Position numbers and translations under genes: made by a program. This document shows positions 39,551 through 51,290 of a DNA stretch of 64,000 bases, piece by piece; position 1 is the first letter of the stretch; every line of letters starts with the position of its first letter. Under the pieces are notes generated by a model, which saw only the letters and a program-made list of their open reading frames with translations, made no database searches and had not been told where the DNA came from. Source of the DNA: Bromus sterilis (lineage: Eukaryota; Streptophyta; Magnoliopsida; Poales; Poaceae); contig OX465598.1 of assembly GCA_950022295.1 (NCBI GenBank), positions 1,302,001 through 1,366,000 on the forward strand, given 5' to 3'.

Positions 39551-42240
39551 CGGTCATCAACCCTCGCACTTTTGGCCGATTCTGGCCTGTTTCATGGGCT
39601 ATTAATCACAGTTACATGGGCAATTAATCACCGTTTTGGGTCCCCGGAGTGATTTCCACCATTCACGAACCCTAGGGTGCATTTACGTGACGGTCATCAA
39701 CCCTCGCACTTTTGGCCGATTCTGGCCTGTTTCATGGGCTACTAATCACAGTTACATGGGCTATTAATCACCGTTTTGGGTCCCCGGAGTGATTTCCACC
39801 ATTGACGAACCCTAGGGTGCATTTACGTGACGGTCATCAACCCTCGCACTTTTGGCCGATTCTGGCCTGTTTCATGGGCTACTAATCACAGTTACATGGG
39901 CTATTAATCACCGTTTTGGGTACCCGGAGTGATTTCCACCATTGACGAACCCAGGGTGCATTTACGTGACGGTTATCAACACTCGCAGTTTTGGCCGATT
40001 CTGGCCATTTTCATGGGTTATTAATAACAGTTATATGGGCTATTAATCACCGTTTTGGGTCCCCGGAGTGATTTCCACCATTGACGAACCCCAGGGTGCA
40101 TTTACGTGACGGTCATCAACCCTCGCACTTTTGGCCGATTCTAGCCTGTTTCATGGGCTACTAATCACAGTTATATGGGCTATTCATCACCGTTTTGGGT
40201 CCCCGGAGTGATTTCCACCATTGACGAACCCCAGGGTGCTTTACGTGACGGTCATCAACCCTCGCACTTTTGGCCGATTCTGGCCTGTTTCATGGGCTAT
40301 TAATCACAGTTAGATGGGCAATTAATCACCGTTTTGGGTCCCCGGAGTGATTTCCACCATTAACGAACCCCAGGGTGCATTTACGTGACGGTCATCAACC
40401 CTCGCACTTTTGGCCGATTCTGTCCTGTTTCATTGGCTATTAATCACAGTTACATGGGCAATTAATCATCGTTTTGGGTCCCCGGAGTGATTTCCACCAT
40501 TGACGAACCCCAGGGTGCATTTAAGTGACGGTCATCAACCCTCGCACTTTTGGCCGATTCTGGCATGTTTCATGGGCTATTAATCACAGTTACATGGGCA
40601 ATTAATCACCGTTTTGGGTCCCCGGAGTGATTTCCACCATTGACGAACCCTAGGGTGCATTTACGTGACGGTCATCAACCCTCGCACTTTTGGCCGATTC
40701 TGGCCTGTTTCATGGGCTATTAATCACAGTTATATGGAATATTCATCACCGTTTTGGGTCCCCGGAGTGATTTCCACCATTGACGAACCCCAGGGTGCAT
40801 TTACGTGACGGTCATCAACCCTCGCACTTTTGGCCGATTCTGGCTTGTTTCATGGGCTATTAATCACAGTTACATGGGCAATTAATCACCGTTTTGGGTC
40901 CCCGGAGTGATTTCCACCATTGACGAACCCAGGGTGCATTTACGTGACGGTCATCAACCCTCACACTTTTGGCCGATTCTGGCCTGTTTCATGGGCTATT
41001 AATCACAGTTACATGGGCAATTAATCACCGTTTTGGGTCCCCGGAGTGATTTCCACCATTGACGAACCCTAGGGTGCATTTACGTGACGGTCATCAACCC
41101 TCGCACTTTTGGCCGATTCTGGCCTGTTTCATGGGCTATTAATCACAGTTATATGGAATATTCATCACCGTTTTGGGTCCCCGGAGTGATTTCCACCATT
41201 GACGAACCCCAGGGTGCATTTACGTGACGGTCATCAACCCTCGCACTTTTGGCCGATTCTGGCTTGTTTCATGGGCTATTAATCACAGTTACATGGGCAA
41301 TTAATCACCGTTTTGGGTCCCCGGAGTGATTTCCACCATTGACGAACCCAGGGTGCATTTACGTGACGGTCATCAACCCTCGCACTTTTGGCCGATTCTG
41401 GCCTGTTTCATGGGCTATTAATCACAGTTACATGGGCAATTAATCACCGTTTTGGGTCCCCGGAGTGATTTCCACCATTCACGAACCCTAGGGTGCATTT
41501 ACGTGACGGTCATCAACCCTCGCACTTTTGGCCGATTCTGGCCTGTTTCATGGGCTACTAATCACAGTTACATGGGCTATTAATCACCGTTTTGGGTCCC
41601 CGGAGTGATTTCCACCATTGACGAACCCTAGGGTGCATTTACGTGACGGTCATCAACCCTCGCACTTTTGGCCGATTCTGGCCTGTTTCATGGGCTACTA
41701 ATCACAGTTACATGGGCTATTAATCACCGTTTTGGGTACCCGGAGTGATTTCCACCATTGACGAACCCAGGGTGCATTTACGTGACGGTTATCAACACTC
41801 GCAGTTTTGGCCGATTCTGGCCATTTTCATGGGTTATTAATAACAGTTATATGGGCTATTAATCACCGTTTTGGGTCCCCGGAGTGATTTCCACCATTGA
41901 CGAACCCCAGGGTGCATTTACGTGACGGTCATCAACCCTCGCACTTTTGGCCGATTCTAGCCTGTTTCATGGGCTACTAATCACAGTTATATGGGCTATT
42001 CATCACCGTTTTGGGTCCCCGGAGTGATTTCCACCATTGACGAACCCCAGGGTGCTTTACGTGACGGTCATCAACCCTCGCACTTTTGGCCGATTCTGGC
42101 CTGTTTCATGGGCTATTAATCACAGTTAGATGGGCAATTAATCACCGTTTTGGGTCCCCGGAGTGATTTCCACCATTAACGAACCCCAGGGTGCATTTAC
42201 GTGACGGTCATCAACCCTCGCACTTTTGGCCGATTCTGTC
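39170..42240. repeat. 13-monomer repeat pair (offset 1816) with a 1-bp-deleted monomer
   Basis: About 39170-40425 recurs at about 40985-42240. Markers are CATTCACG (39660 and 41476), GATTCTAGCCTG (40141 and 41957), GGGTGCTTTACG (40236 and 42052, one base shorter than the usual GGGTGCATTTACG) and GATTCTGTCC (40421 and 42237). The intervening 40430 to about 41270 follows 37216 to about 38055 at offset 3214, including CTCACAC at 40960. Confidence 0.75.
40338..40477 (+). repeat. Recombinant monomer at a duplication junction
   Basis: The left part carries CATTAACGAAC and GATTCTGTCCTG, shared with the monomer near 42170-42240 at offset 1816. The right part carries TCATTGGC and CATCGTTTTGG, shared with 39033 at offset 1397. 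The exchange point is between about 40425 and 40432, at GTCCTGTTTCATTGG. The unit remains 140 bp. Confidence 0.8.
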
Positions 42241-44992
42241 CTGTTTCATGGGCTATTAATCACAGTTACATGGGCAATTAATCACCGTTTTTGGTCCCCG
42301 GAGTGATTTCCACCATTGACGAACCCAGGGTGCATTTACGTGACGGTTATCAACACTCGCAGTCTTGGCCGATTCTGGCCATTTTCATGGGTTATTAATC
42401 ACAGTTATATGGGCTATTAATCACCGTTTTGGGTCCCCGGAGTGATTTCCACCACTAATGAACCCTAGGGTGCATTTACGTGACGGTCATCAACCCTCGC
42501 ACTTTTGGCCAATTCTGGCCTGTTTCATGGGCTATTAATCACAGTTATATGGGCTATTCATCACCGTTTTGGGTCCCCGGAGTGATTTCCACCATTGACG
42601 AACCCCAGGGTGCATTTACGTGACGGTCATCAACCCTCGCACTTTTGGCCGATTCTGGCCTGTTTCATTGGCTATTAATCACAGTTACATGGGCAATTAA
42701 TCATCGTTTTGGGTCCCCGGAGTGATTTCCACCATTGACGAACCCCAGGGTGCATTTACGTGACGGTCATCAACCCTCGCACTTTTGGCCGATTCTGGCC
42801 TGTTTCATGGGCTATTAATCACAGTTACATGGGCAATTAATCACCGTTTTAGGTCCCCGGAGTGATTTCCACCATTGACGAACCCAGGGTGCAATTACGT
42901 GACGGTCATCAACCCTCGCAGTTTAGGCCGATTCTGGCCTGTTTCATGGGCTATTAATCACAGTTATATGGGCTATTCATCACCGTTTTGGGTCCCCGGA
43001 GTGATTTCCACCATTGACGAACCCCAGGGTGCATTTACGTGACGGTCATCAACCCTCGCACTTTTGGCCGATTCTGGCCTGTTTCATGGGCTATTAATCA
43101 CAGTTATATGGGCTATTCATCACCGTTTTGGGTCCCCGGAGTGATTTCCACCATTGACGAACCCCAGGGTGCATTTACGTGACGGTCATCAACCCTCGCA
43201 CTTTTGGCCGATTCTGGCCTGTTTCATGGGCTATTAATCACAGTTACATGGGCAATTAATCACCGTTTTGGGTCCCCGGAGTGATTTCCACCATTGACGA
43301 ACCCAGGGTGCATTTACGTGACGGTCATCAACCCTCGCACTTTTGGCCGATTCTGGCCTGTTTCATGGGCTATTAATCACAGTTACATGGGCAATTAATC
43401 ACCGTTTTGGGTCCCCGGAGTGATTTCCACCATTGACGAACCCTAGGGTGCATTTACGTGACGGTCATCAACCCTCGCACTTTTGGCCGATTCTGGCCTG
43501 TTTCATGGGCTACTAATCACAGTTACATGGGCTATTAATCACCGTTTTGGGTCCCCGGAGTGATTTCCACCATTGATGAACCCAGGGTGCATTTACGTGA
43601 CGGTTATCAACCCTCGCACTTGTTGCCGATTCTGGCCTGTTTCATGGGTTATTAATAACAGTTATATGGGCTATTGATCACCGTTTTGGGTCCCCGGAGT
43701 GATTTCCACCATTGACAAACCCTAGGGTGCATTTACGTGACGGTCATCAACCCTCGCACTTTTGGCCGATTCTGGCCTGTTTCATGGGCTACTAATCACA
43801 TATACATGGGCTATTAATCACCGTTTTGGGTCCCCGGAGTGATTTCCACCATTGACGAACCCAGGGTGCATTTACGTGACGGTTATCAACACTCGCAGTT
43901 TTGGCCGATTCTGGCCATTTTCATGGGTTATTAATCACAGTTATATGGGCTATTAATCACCGTTTTGGGTCCCCGGAGTGATTTCCACCACTAATGAACC
44001 CTAGGGTGCATTTACGTGACGGTCATCAACCCTCGCACTTTTGGCCGATTCTGGCCTGTTTCATGGGCTATTAATCACAGTTATATGGGCTATTCATCAC
44101 CGTTTTGGGTCCCCGGAGTGATTTCCACCATTGACGAACCCCAGGGTGCATTTACGTGACGGTCATCAACCCTCGCACTTTTGGCCGATTCTGGCCTGTT
44201 TCATGGGCTATTAATCACAGTTACATGGGCAATTAATCACCGTTTTGGGTCCCCGGAGTGATTTCCACCATTGACGAACCCAGGGTGCATTTACGTGACG
44301 GTCATCAACCCTCGCACTTTTGGCCGATTCTGGCCTGTTTCATGGGCTATTAATCACAGTTACATGGGCAATTAATCACCGTTTTGGGTCCCCGGAGTGA
44401 TTTCCACCATTGACGAACCCTAGGGTGCATTTACGTGACGGTCATCAACCCTCGCACTTTTGGCCGATTCTGGCCTGTTTCATGGGCTACTAATCACAGT
44501 TACATCGGCTATTAATCACCGTTTTGGGTCCCCGGAGTGATTTCCACCATTGACGAACCCTAGGGTGCATTTACGTGACGGTCATCAACCCTCACACTTT
44601 TGGCCGATTCTGGCCTGTTTCATGGGCTACTAATCACAGTTACATGGGCTATTAATCACCGTTTTGGGTTCCCGGAGTGATTTCCACCATTGACGAACCC
44701 AGGGTGCATTTACGTGACGGTTATCAACACTCGCAGTTTTGGCCGATTCTGGCCATTTTCATGGGTTATTAATAACAGTTATATGGGCTATTAATCACCG
44801 TTTTGGGTCCCCGGAGTGATTTCCACCATTGACGAACCCCAGGGTGCATTTACGTGACGGTCATCAACCCTCGCACTTTTGGCCGATTCTGGCCTGTTTC
44901 ATGGGCTACTAATCACAGTTATATGGGCTATTCATCACCGTTTTGGGTCCCCGGAGTGATTTCCACCATTGACGAACCCCAGGGTGCATTTA
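42060..44992. repeat. 21-monomer higher-order repeat, copy 1 (2933 bp)
   Basis: This is the first of two tandem 2933-bp units. Markers at the exact offset are the CGCAGTCTTGG or CGCAGTATTGG monomer (42360 and 45293), TACATCGG (44501 and 47434), ATTAACGAAC, CCGTTTTTGG, CCGTTTTAGG, CAGTTTAGGCC and ATTGACAAAC. At a few marker sites one copy has a further substitution, for example CAGTCTTGG against CAGTATTGG and GGGTTCCCGG against GGGTACCCGG. Confidence 0.8.
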
Positions 44993-47830
44993 CGTGACGG
45001 TCATCAACCCTCGCACTTTTGGCCGATTCTGGCCTGTTTCATGGGCTATTAATCACAATTAGATGGGCAATTAATCACCGTTTTGGGTCCCCGGAGTGAT
45101 TTCCACCATTAACGAACCCCAGGGTGCATTTACGTGACGGTCATCAACCCTCGCACTTTTGGCCGATTCTGTCCTGTTTCATGGGCTATTAATCATAGTT
45201 ACATGGGCAATTAATCACCGTTTTTGGTCCCCGGAGTGATTTCCACCATTGACGAACCCAGGGTGCATTTACGTGACGGTTATCAACACTCGCAGTATTG
45301 GCCGATTCTGGCCATTTTCATGGGTTATTAATCACAGTTATATGGGCTATTAATCACCGTTTTGGGTCCCCGGAGTGATTTCCACCACTAATGAACCCTA
45401 GGGTGCATTTACGTGACGGTCATCAACCCTCGCACTTTTGGCCAATTCTGGCCTGTTTCATGGGCTATTAATCACAGTTATATGGGCTATTCATCACCGT
45501 TTTGGGTCCCCGGAGTGATTTCCACCATTGACGAACCCCAGGGTGCATTTACGTGACGGTCATCAACCCTCGCACTTTTGGCCGATTCTGGCCTGTTTCA
45601 TTGGCTATTAATCACAGTTACATGGGCAATTAATCATCGTTTTGGGTCCCCGGAGTGATTTCCACCATTGACGAACCCCAGGGTGCATTTACGTGACGGT
45701 CATCAACCCTCGCACTTTTGGCCGATTCTGGCCTGTTTCATGGGCTATTAATCACAGTTACATGGGCAATTAATCACCGTTTTAGGTCCCCGGAGTGATT
45801 TCCACCATTGACGAACCCAGGGTGCATTTACGTGACGGTCATCAACCCTCGCAGTTTAGGCCGATTCTGGCCTGTTTCATGGGCTATTAATCACAGTTAT
45901 ATGGGCTATTCATCACCGTTTTGGGTCCCCGGAGTGATTTCCACCATTGACGAACCCCAGGGTGCATTTACGTGACGGTCATCAACCCTCGCACTTTTGG
46001 CCGATTCTGGCCTGTTTCATGGGCTATTAATCACAGTTATATGGGCTATTCATCACCGTTTTGGGTCCCCGGAGTGATTTCCACCATTGACGAACCCCAG
46101 GGTGCATTTACGTGACGGTCATCAACCCTCGCACTTTTGGCCGATTCTGGCCTGTTTCATGGGCTATTAATCACAGTTACATGGGCAATTAATCACCGTT
46201 TTGGGTCCCCGGAGTGATTTCCACCATTGACGAACCCAGGGTGCATTTACGTGACGGTCATCAACCCTCGCACTTTTGGCCGATTCTGGCCTGTTTCATG
46301 GGCTATTAATCACAGTTACATGGGCAATTAATCACCGTTTTGGGTCCCCGGAGTGATTTCCACCATTGACGAACCCTAGGGTGCATTTACGTGACGGTCA
46401 TCAACCCTCGCACTTTTGGCCGATTCTGGCCTGTTTCATGGGCTACTAATCACAGTTACATGGGCTATTAATCACCGTTTTGGGTCCCCGGAGTGATTTC
46501 CACCATTGATGAACCCAGGGTGCATTTACGTGACGGTTATCAACCCTCGCACTTGTTGCCGATTCTGGCCTGTTTCATGGGTTATTAATAACAGTTATAT
46601 GGGCTATTGATCACCGTTTTGGGTCCCCGGAGTGATTTCCACCATTGACAAACCCTAGGGTGCATTTACGTGACGGTCATCAACCCTCGCACTTTTGGCC
46701 GATTCTGGCCTGTTTCATGGGCTACTAATCACATATACATGGGCTATTAATCACCGTTTTGGGTCCCCGGAGTGATTTCCACCATTGACGAACCCAGGGT
46801 GCATTTACGTGACGGTTATCAACACTCGCAGTTTTGGCCGATTCTGGCCATTTTCATGGGTTATTAATCACAGTTATATGGGCTATTAATCACCGTTTTG
46901 GGTCCCCGGAGTGATTTCCACCACTAATGAACCCTAGGGTGCATTTACGTGACGGTCATCAACCCTCGCACTTTTGGCCGATTCTGGCCTGTTTCATGGG
47001 CTATTAATCACAGTTATATGGGCTATTCATCACCGTTTTGGGTCCCCGGAGTGATTTCCACCATTGACGAACCCCAGGGTGCATTTACGTGACGGTCATC
47101 AACCCTCGCACTTTTGGCCGATTCTGGCCTGTTTCATGGGCTATTAATCACAGTTACATGGGCAATTAATCACCGTTTTGGGTCCCCGGAGTGATTTCCA
47201 CCATTGACGAACCCAGGGTGCATTTACGTGACGGTCATCAACCCTCGCACTTTTGGCCGATTCTGGCCTGTTTCATGGGCTATTAATCACAGTTACATGG
47301 GCAATTAATCACCGTTTTGGGTCCCCGGAGTGATTTCCACCATTGACGAACCCTAGAGTGCATTTACGTGACGGTCATCAACCCTCGCACTTTTGGCCGA
47401 TTCTGGCCTGTTTCATGGGCTACTAATCACAGTTACATCGGCTATTAATCACCGTTTTGGGTCCCCGGAGTGATTTCCACCATTGACGAACCCTAGGGTG
47501 CATTTACGTGACGGTCATCAACCCTCACACTTTTGGCCGATTCTGGCCTGTTTCATGGGCTACTAATCACAGTTACATGGGCTATTAATCACCGTTTTGG
47601 GTACCCGGAGTGATTTCCACCATTGACGAACCCAGGGTGCATTTACGTGACGGTTATCAACACTCGCAGTTTTGGCCGATTCTGGCCATTTTCATGGGTT
47701 ATTAATAACAGTTATATGGGCTATTAATCACCGTTTTGGGTCCCCGGAGTGATTTCCACCATTGACGAACCCCAGGGTGCATTTACGTGACGGTCATCAA
47801 CCCTCGCACTTTTGGCCGATTCTGGCCTGT
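44993..47830. repeat. 21-monomer higher-order repeat, copy 2 (2933 bp)
   Basis: This is the second tandem copy of the 2933-bp unit. It ends near 47830, where GGGCTATTAATC with a GGCTATAAATC tail replaces the GGGCTACTAATC and GGCTATTCATC tail of copy 1. Part of it is also copied further on: about 44650-46650 follows through to about 49260-51260 at offset 4610, as shown by TTTAGGTCCC (45781 and 50391) and ATTGACAAAC (46644 and 51254). Confidence 0.8.
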
Positions 47831-50800
47831 TTCATGGGCTATTAATCACAGTTATATGGGCTATAAATCACCGTTTTGGGTCCCCGGAGTGATTTCCACC
47901 ATTGACGAACCCTAGGGTGCATTTACGTGACGGTCATCAACCCTCGCACTTTTGGCCGATTCTGGCCTGTTTCATTGGCTATTAATCACAGTTACATGGG
48001 CAATTAATCATCGTTTTGGGTCCCCGGAGTGATTTCCACCATTGACGAACCCCAGGGTGCATTTACGTGACGGTCATCAACCCTCGCACTTTTGGCCGAT
48101 TCTGGCATGTTTCATGGGCTATTAATCACAGTTACATGGGCAATTAATCACCGTTTTGGGTCCCCGGAGTGATTTCCACCATTGACGAACCCTAGGGTGC
48201 ATTTACGTGACGGTCATCAACCCTCGCACTTTTGGCCGATTCTGGCCTGTTTCATGGGCTATTAATCACAGTTATATGGAATATTCATCACCGTTTTGGG
48301 TCCCCGGAGTGATTTCCACCATTGACGAACCCCAGGGTGCATTTACGTGACGGTCATCAACCCTCGCACTTTTGGCCGATTCTGGCTTGTTTCATGGGCT
48401 ATTAATCACAGTTACATGGGCAATTAATCACCGTTTTGGGTCCCCGGAGTGATTTCCACCATTGACGAACCCAGGGTGCATTTACGTGACGGTCATCAAC
48501 CCTCGCACTTTTGGCCGATTCTGGCCTGTTTCATGGGCTATTAATCACAGTTACATGGGCAATTAATCACCGTTTTGGGTCCCCGGAGTGATTTCCACCA
48601 TTCACGAACCCTAGGGTGCATTTACGTGACGGTCATCAACCCTCGCACTTTTGGCCGATTCTGGCCTGTTTCATGGGCTATTAATCACAGTTATATGGAA
48701 TATTCATCACCGTTTTGGGTCCCCGGAGTGATTTCCACCATTGACGAACCCCAGGGTGCATTTACGTGACGGTCATCAACCCTCGCACTTTTGGCCGATT
48801 CTGGCTTGTTTCATGGGCTATTAATCACAGTTACATGGGCAATTAATCACCGTTTTGGGTCCCCGGAGTGATTTCCACCATTGACGAACCCAGGGTGCAT
48901 TTACGTGACGGTCATCAACCCTCGCACTTTTGGCCGATTCTGGCCTGTTTCATGGGCTATTAATCACAGTTACATGGGCAATTAATCACCGTTTTGGGTC
49001 CCCGGAGTGATTTCCACCATTCACGAACCCTAGGGTGCATTTACGTGACGGTCATCAACCCTCGCACTTTTGGCCGATTCTGGCCTGTTTCATGGGCTAC
49101 TAATCACAGTTACATGGGCTATTAATCACCGTTTTGGGTCCCCGGAGTGATTTCCACCATTGACGAACCCTAGGGTGCATTTACGTGACGGTCATCAACC
49201 CTCGCACTTTTGGCCGATTCTGGCCTGTTTCATGGGCTACTAATCACAGTTACATGGGCTATTAATCACCGTTTTGGGTACCCGGAGTGATTTCCACCAT
49301 TGACGAACCCAGGGTGCATTTACGTGACGGTTATCAACACTCGCAGTTTTGGCCGATTCTGGCCATTTTCATGGGTTATTAATAACAGTTATATGGGCTA
49401 TTAATCACCGTTTTGGGTCCCCGGAGTGATTTCCACCATTGACGAACCCCAGGGTGCATTTACGTGACGGTCATCAACCCTCGCACTTTTGGCCGATTCT
49501 GGCCTGTTTCATGGGCTACTAATCACAGTTATATGGGCTATTCATCACCGTTTTGGGTCCCCGGAGTGATTTCCACCATTGACGAACCCCAGGGTGCATT
49601 TACGTGACGGTCATCAACCCTCGCACTTTTGGCCGATTCTGGCCTGTTTCATGGGCTATTAATCACAGTTAGATGGGCAATTAATCACCGTTTTGGGTCC
49701 CCGGAGTGATTTCCACCATTAATGAACCCCAGGGTGCATTTACGTGACGGTCATCAACCCTCGCACTTTTGGCCGATTCTGTCCTGTTTCATGGGCTATT
49801 AATCACAGTTACATGGGCAATTAATCACCGTTTTTGGTCCCCGGAGTGATTTCCACCATTGACGAACCCAGGGTGCATTTACGTGACGGTTATCAACACT
49901 CGCAGTCTTGGCCGATTCTGGCCGTTTCCATGGGTTATTAATCACAGTTATATGGGCTATTAATCACCGTTTTGGGTCCCCGGAGTGATTTCCACCACTA
50001 ATGAACCCTAGGGTGCATTTACGTGACGGTCATCAACCCTCGCACTTTTGGCCAATTCTGGCCTGTTTCATGGGCTATTAATCACAGTTATATGGGCTAT
50101 TCATCACCGTTTTGGGTCCCCGGAGTGATTTCCACCATTGACGAACCCCAGGGTGCATTTACGTGACGGTCATCAACCCTCGCACTTTTGGCCGATTCTG
50201 GCCTGTTTCATTGGCTATTAATCACAGTTACATGGGCAATTAATCATCGTTTTGGGTCCCCGGAGTGATTTCCACCATTGACGAACCCCAGGGTGCATTT
50301 ACGTGATGGTCATCAACCCTCGCACTTTTGGCCGATTCTGGCCTGTTTCATGGGCTATTAATCACAGTTACATGGGCAATTAATCACCGTTTTAGGTCCC
50401 CGGAGTGATTTCCACCATTGACGAACCCAGGGTGCATTTACGTGACGGTCATCAACCCTCGCAGTTTAGGCCGATTCTGGCCTGTTTCATGGGCTATTAA
50501 TCACAGTTATATGGGCTATTCATCACCGTTTTGGGTCCCCGGAGTGATTTCCACCATTGACGAACCCCAGGGTGCATTTACGTGACGGTCATCAACCCTC
50601 GCACTTTTGGCCGATTCTGGCCTGTTTCATGGGCTATTAATCACAGTTATATGGGCTATTCATCACCGTTTTGGGTCCCCGGAGTGATTTCCACCATTGA
50701 CGAACCCCAGGGTGCATTTACGTGACGGTCATCAACCCTCGCACTTTTGGCCGATTCTGGCCTGTTTCATGGGCTATTAATCACAGTTACATGGGCAATT

Positions 50801-51290
50801 AATCACCGTTTTGGGTCCCCGGAGTGATTTCCACCATTGACGAACCCAGGGTGCATTTACGTGACGGTCATCAACCCTCGCACTTTTGGCCGATTCTGGC
50901 CTGTTTCATGGGCTATTAATCACAGTTACATGGGCAATTAATCACCGTTTTGGGTCCCCGGAGTGATTTCCACCATTGACGAACCCTAGGGTGCATTTAC
51001 GTGACGGTCATCAACCCTCGCACTTTTGGCCGATTCTGGCCTGTTTCATGGGCTACTAATCATAGTTACATGGGCTATTAATCACCGTTTTGGGTCCCCG
51101 GAGTGATTTCCACCATTGATGAACCCAGGGTGCATTTACGTGACGGTTATCAACCCTCGCACTTGTTGCCGATTCTGGCCTGTTTCATGGGTTATTAATA
51201 ACAGTTATATGGGCTATTGATCACCGTTTTGGGTCCCCGGAGTGATTTCCACCATTGACAAACCCTAGGGTGCATTTACGTGACGGTCAT
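46950..51290. repeat. 4.3-kb segment, copy 1 (partner at offset 7685)
   Basis: This segment is nearly identical in monomer order to about 54635-58975. Shared markers at exactly 7685 bp are TACATCGG (47434 and 55119), TCATTGGC (47972 and 55657), AGATGGGCAA (49671 and 57356) and ATTGACAAAC (51254 and 58939). By eye I noticed only about ten differences, for example CCTAGAGTG near 47355 and GGCCGTTTCCA near 49920. The left break is where ACTAATGAAC (46923) faces ATTGACAAAC (54608). Confidence 0.8.

Noticed and set aside
48575..48769. Open frame of 64 codons starting at TTG.
   Set aside because: It has a non-ATG start and satellite-only content, with the same reading as the other frames. No evidence of coding.
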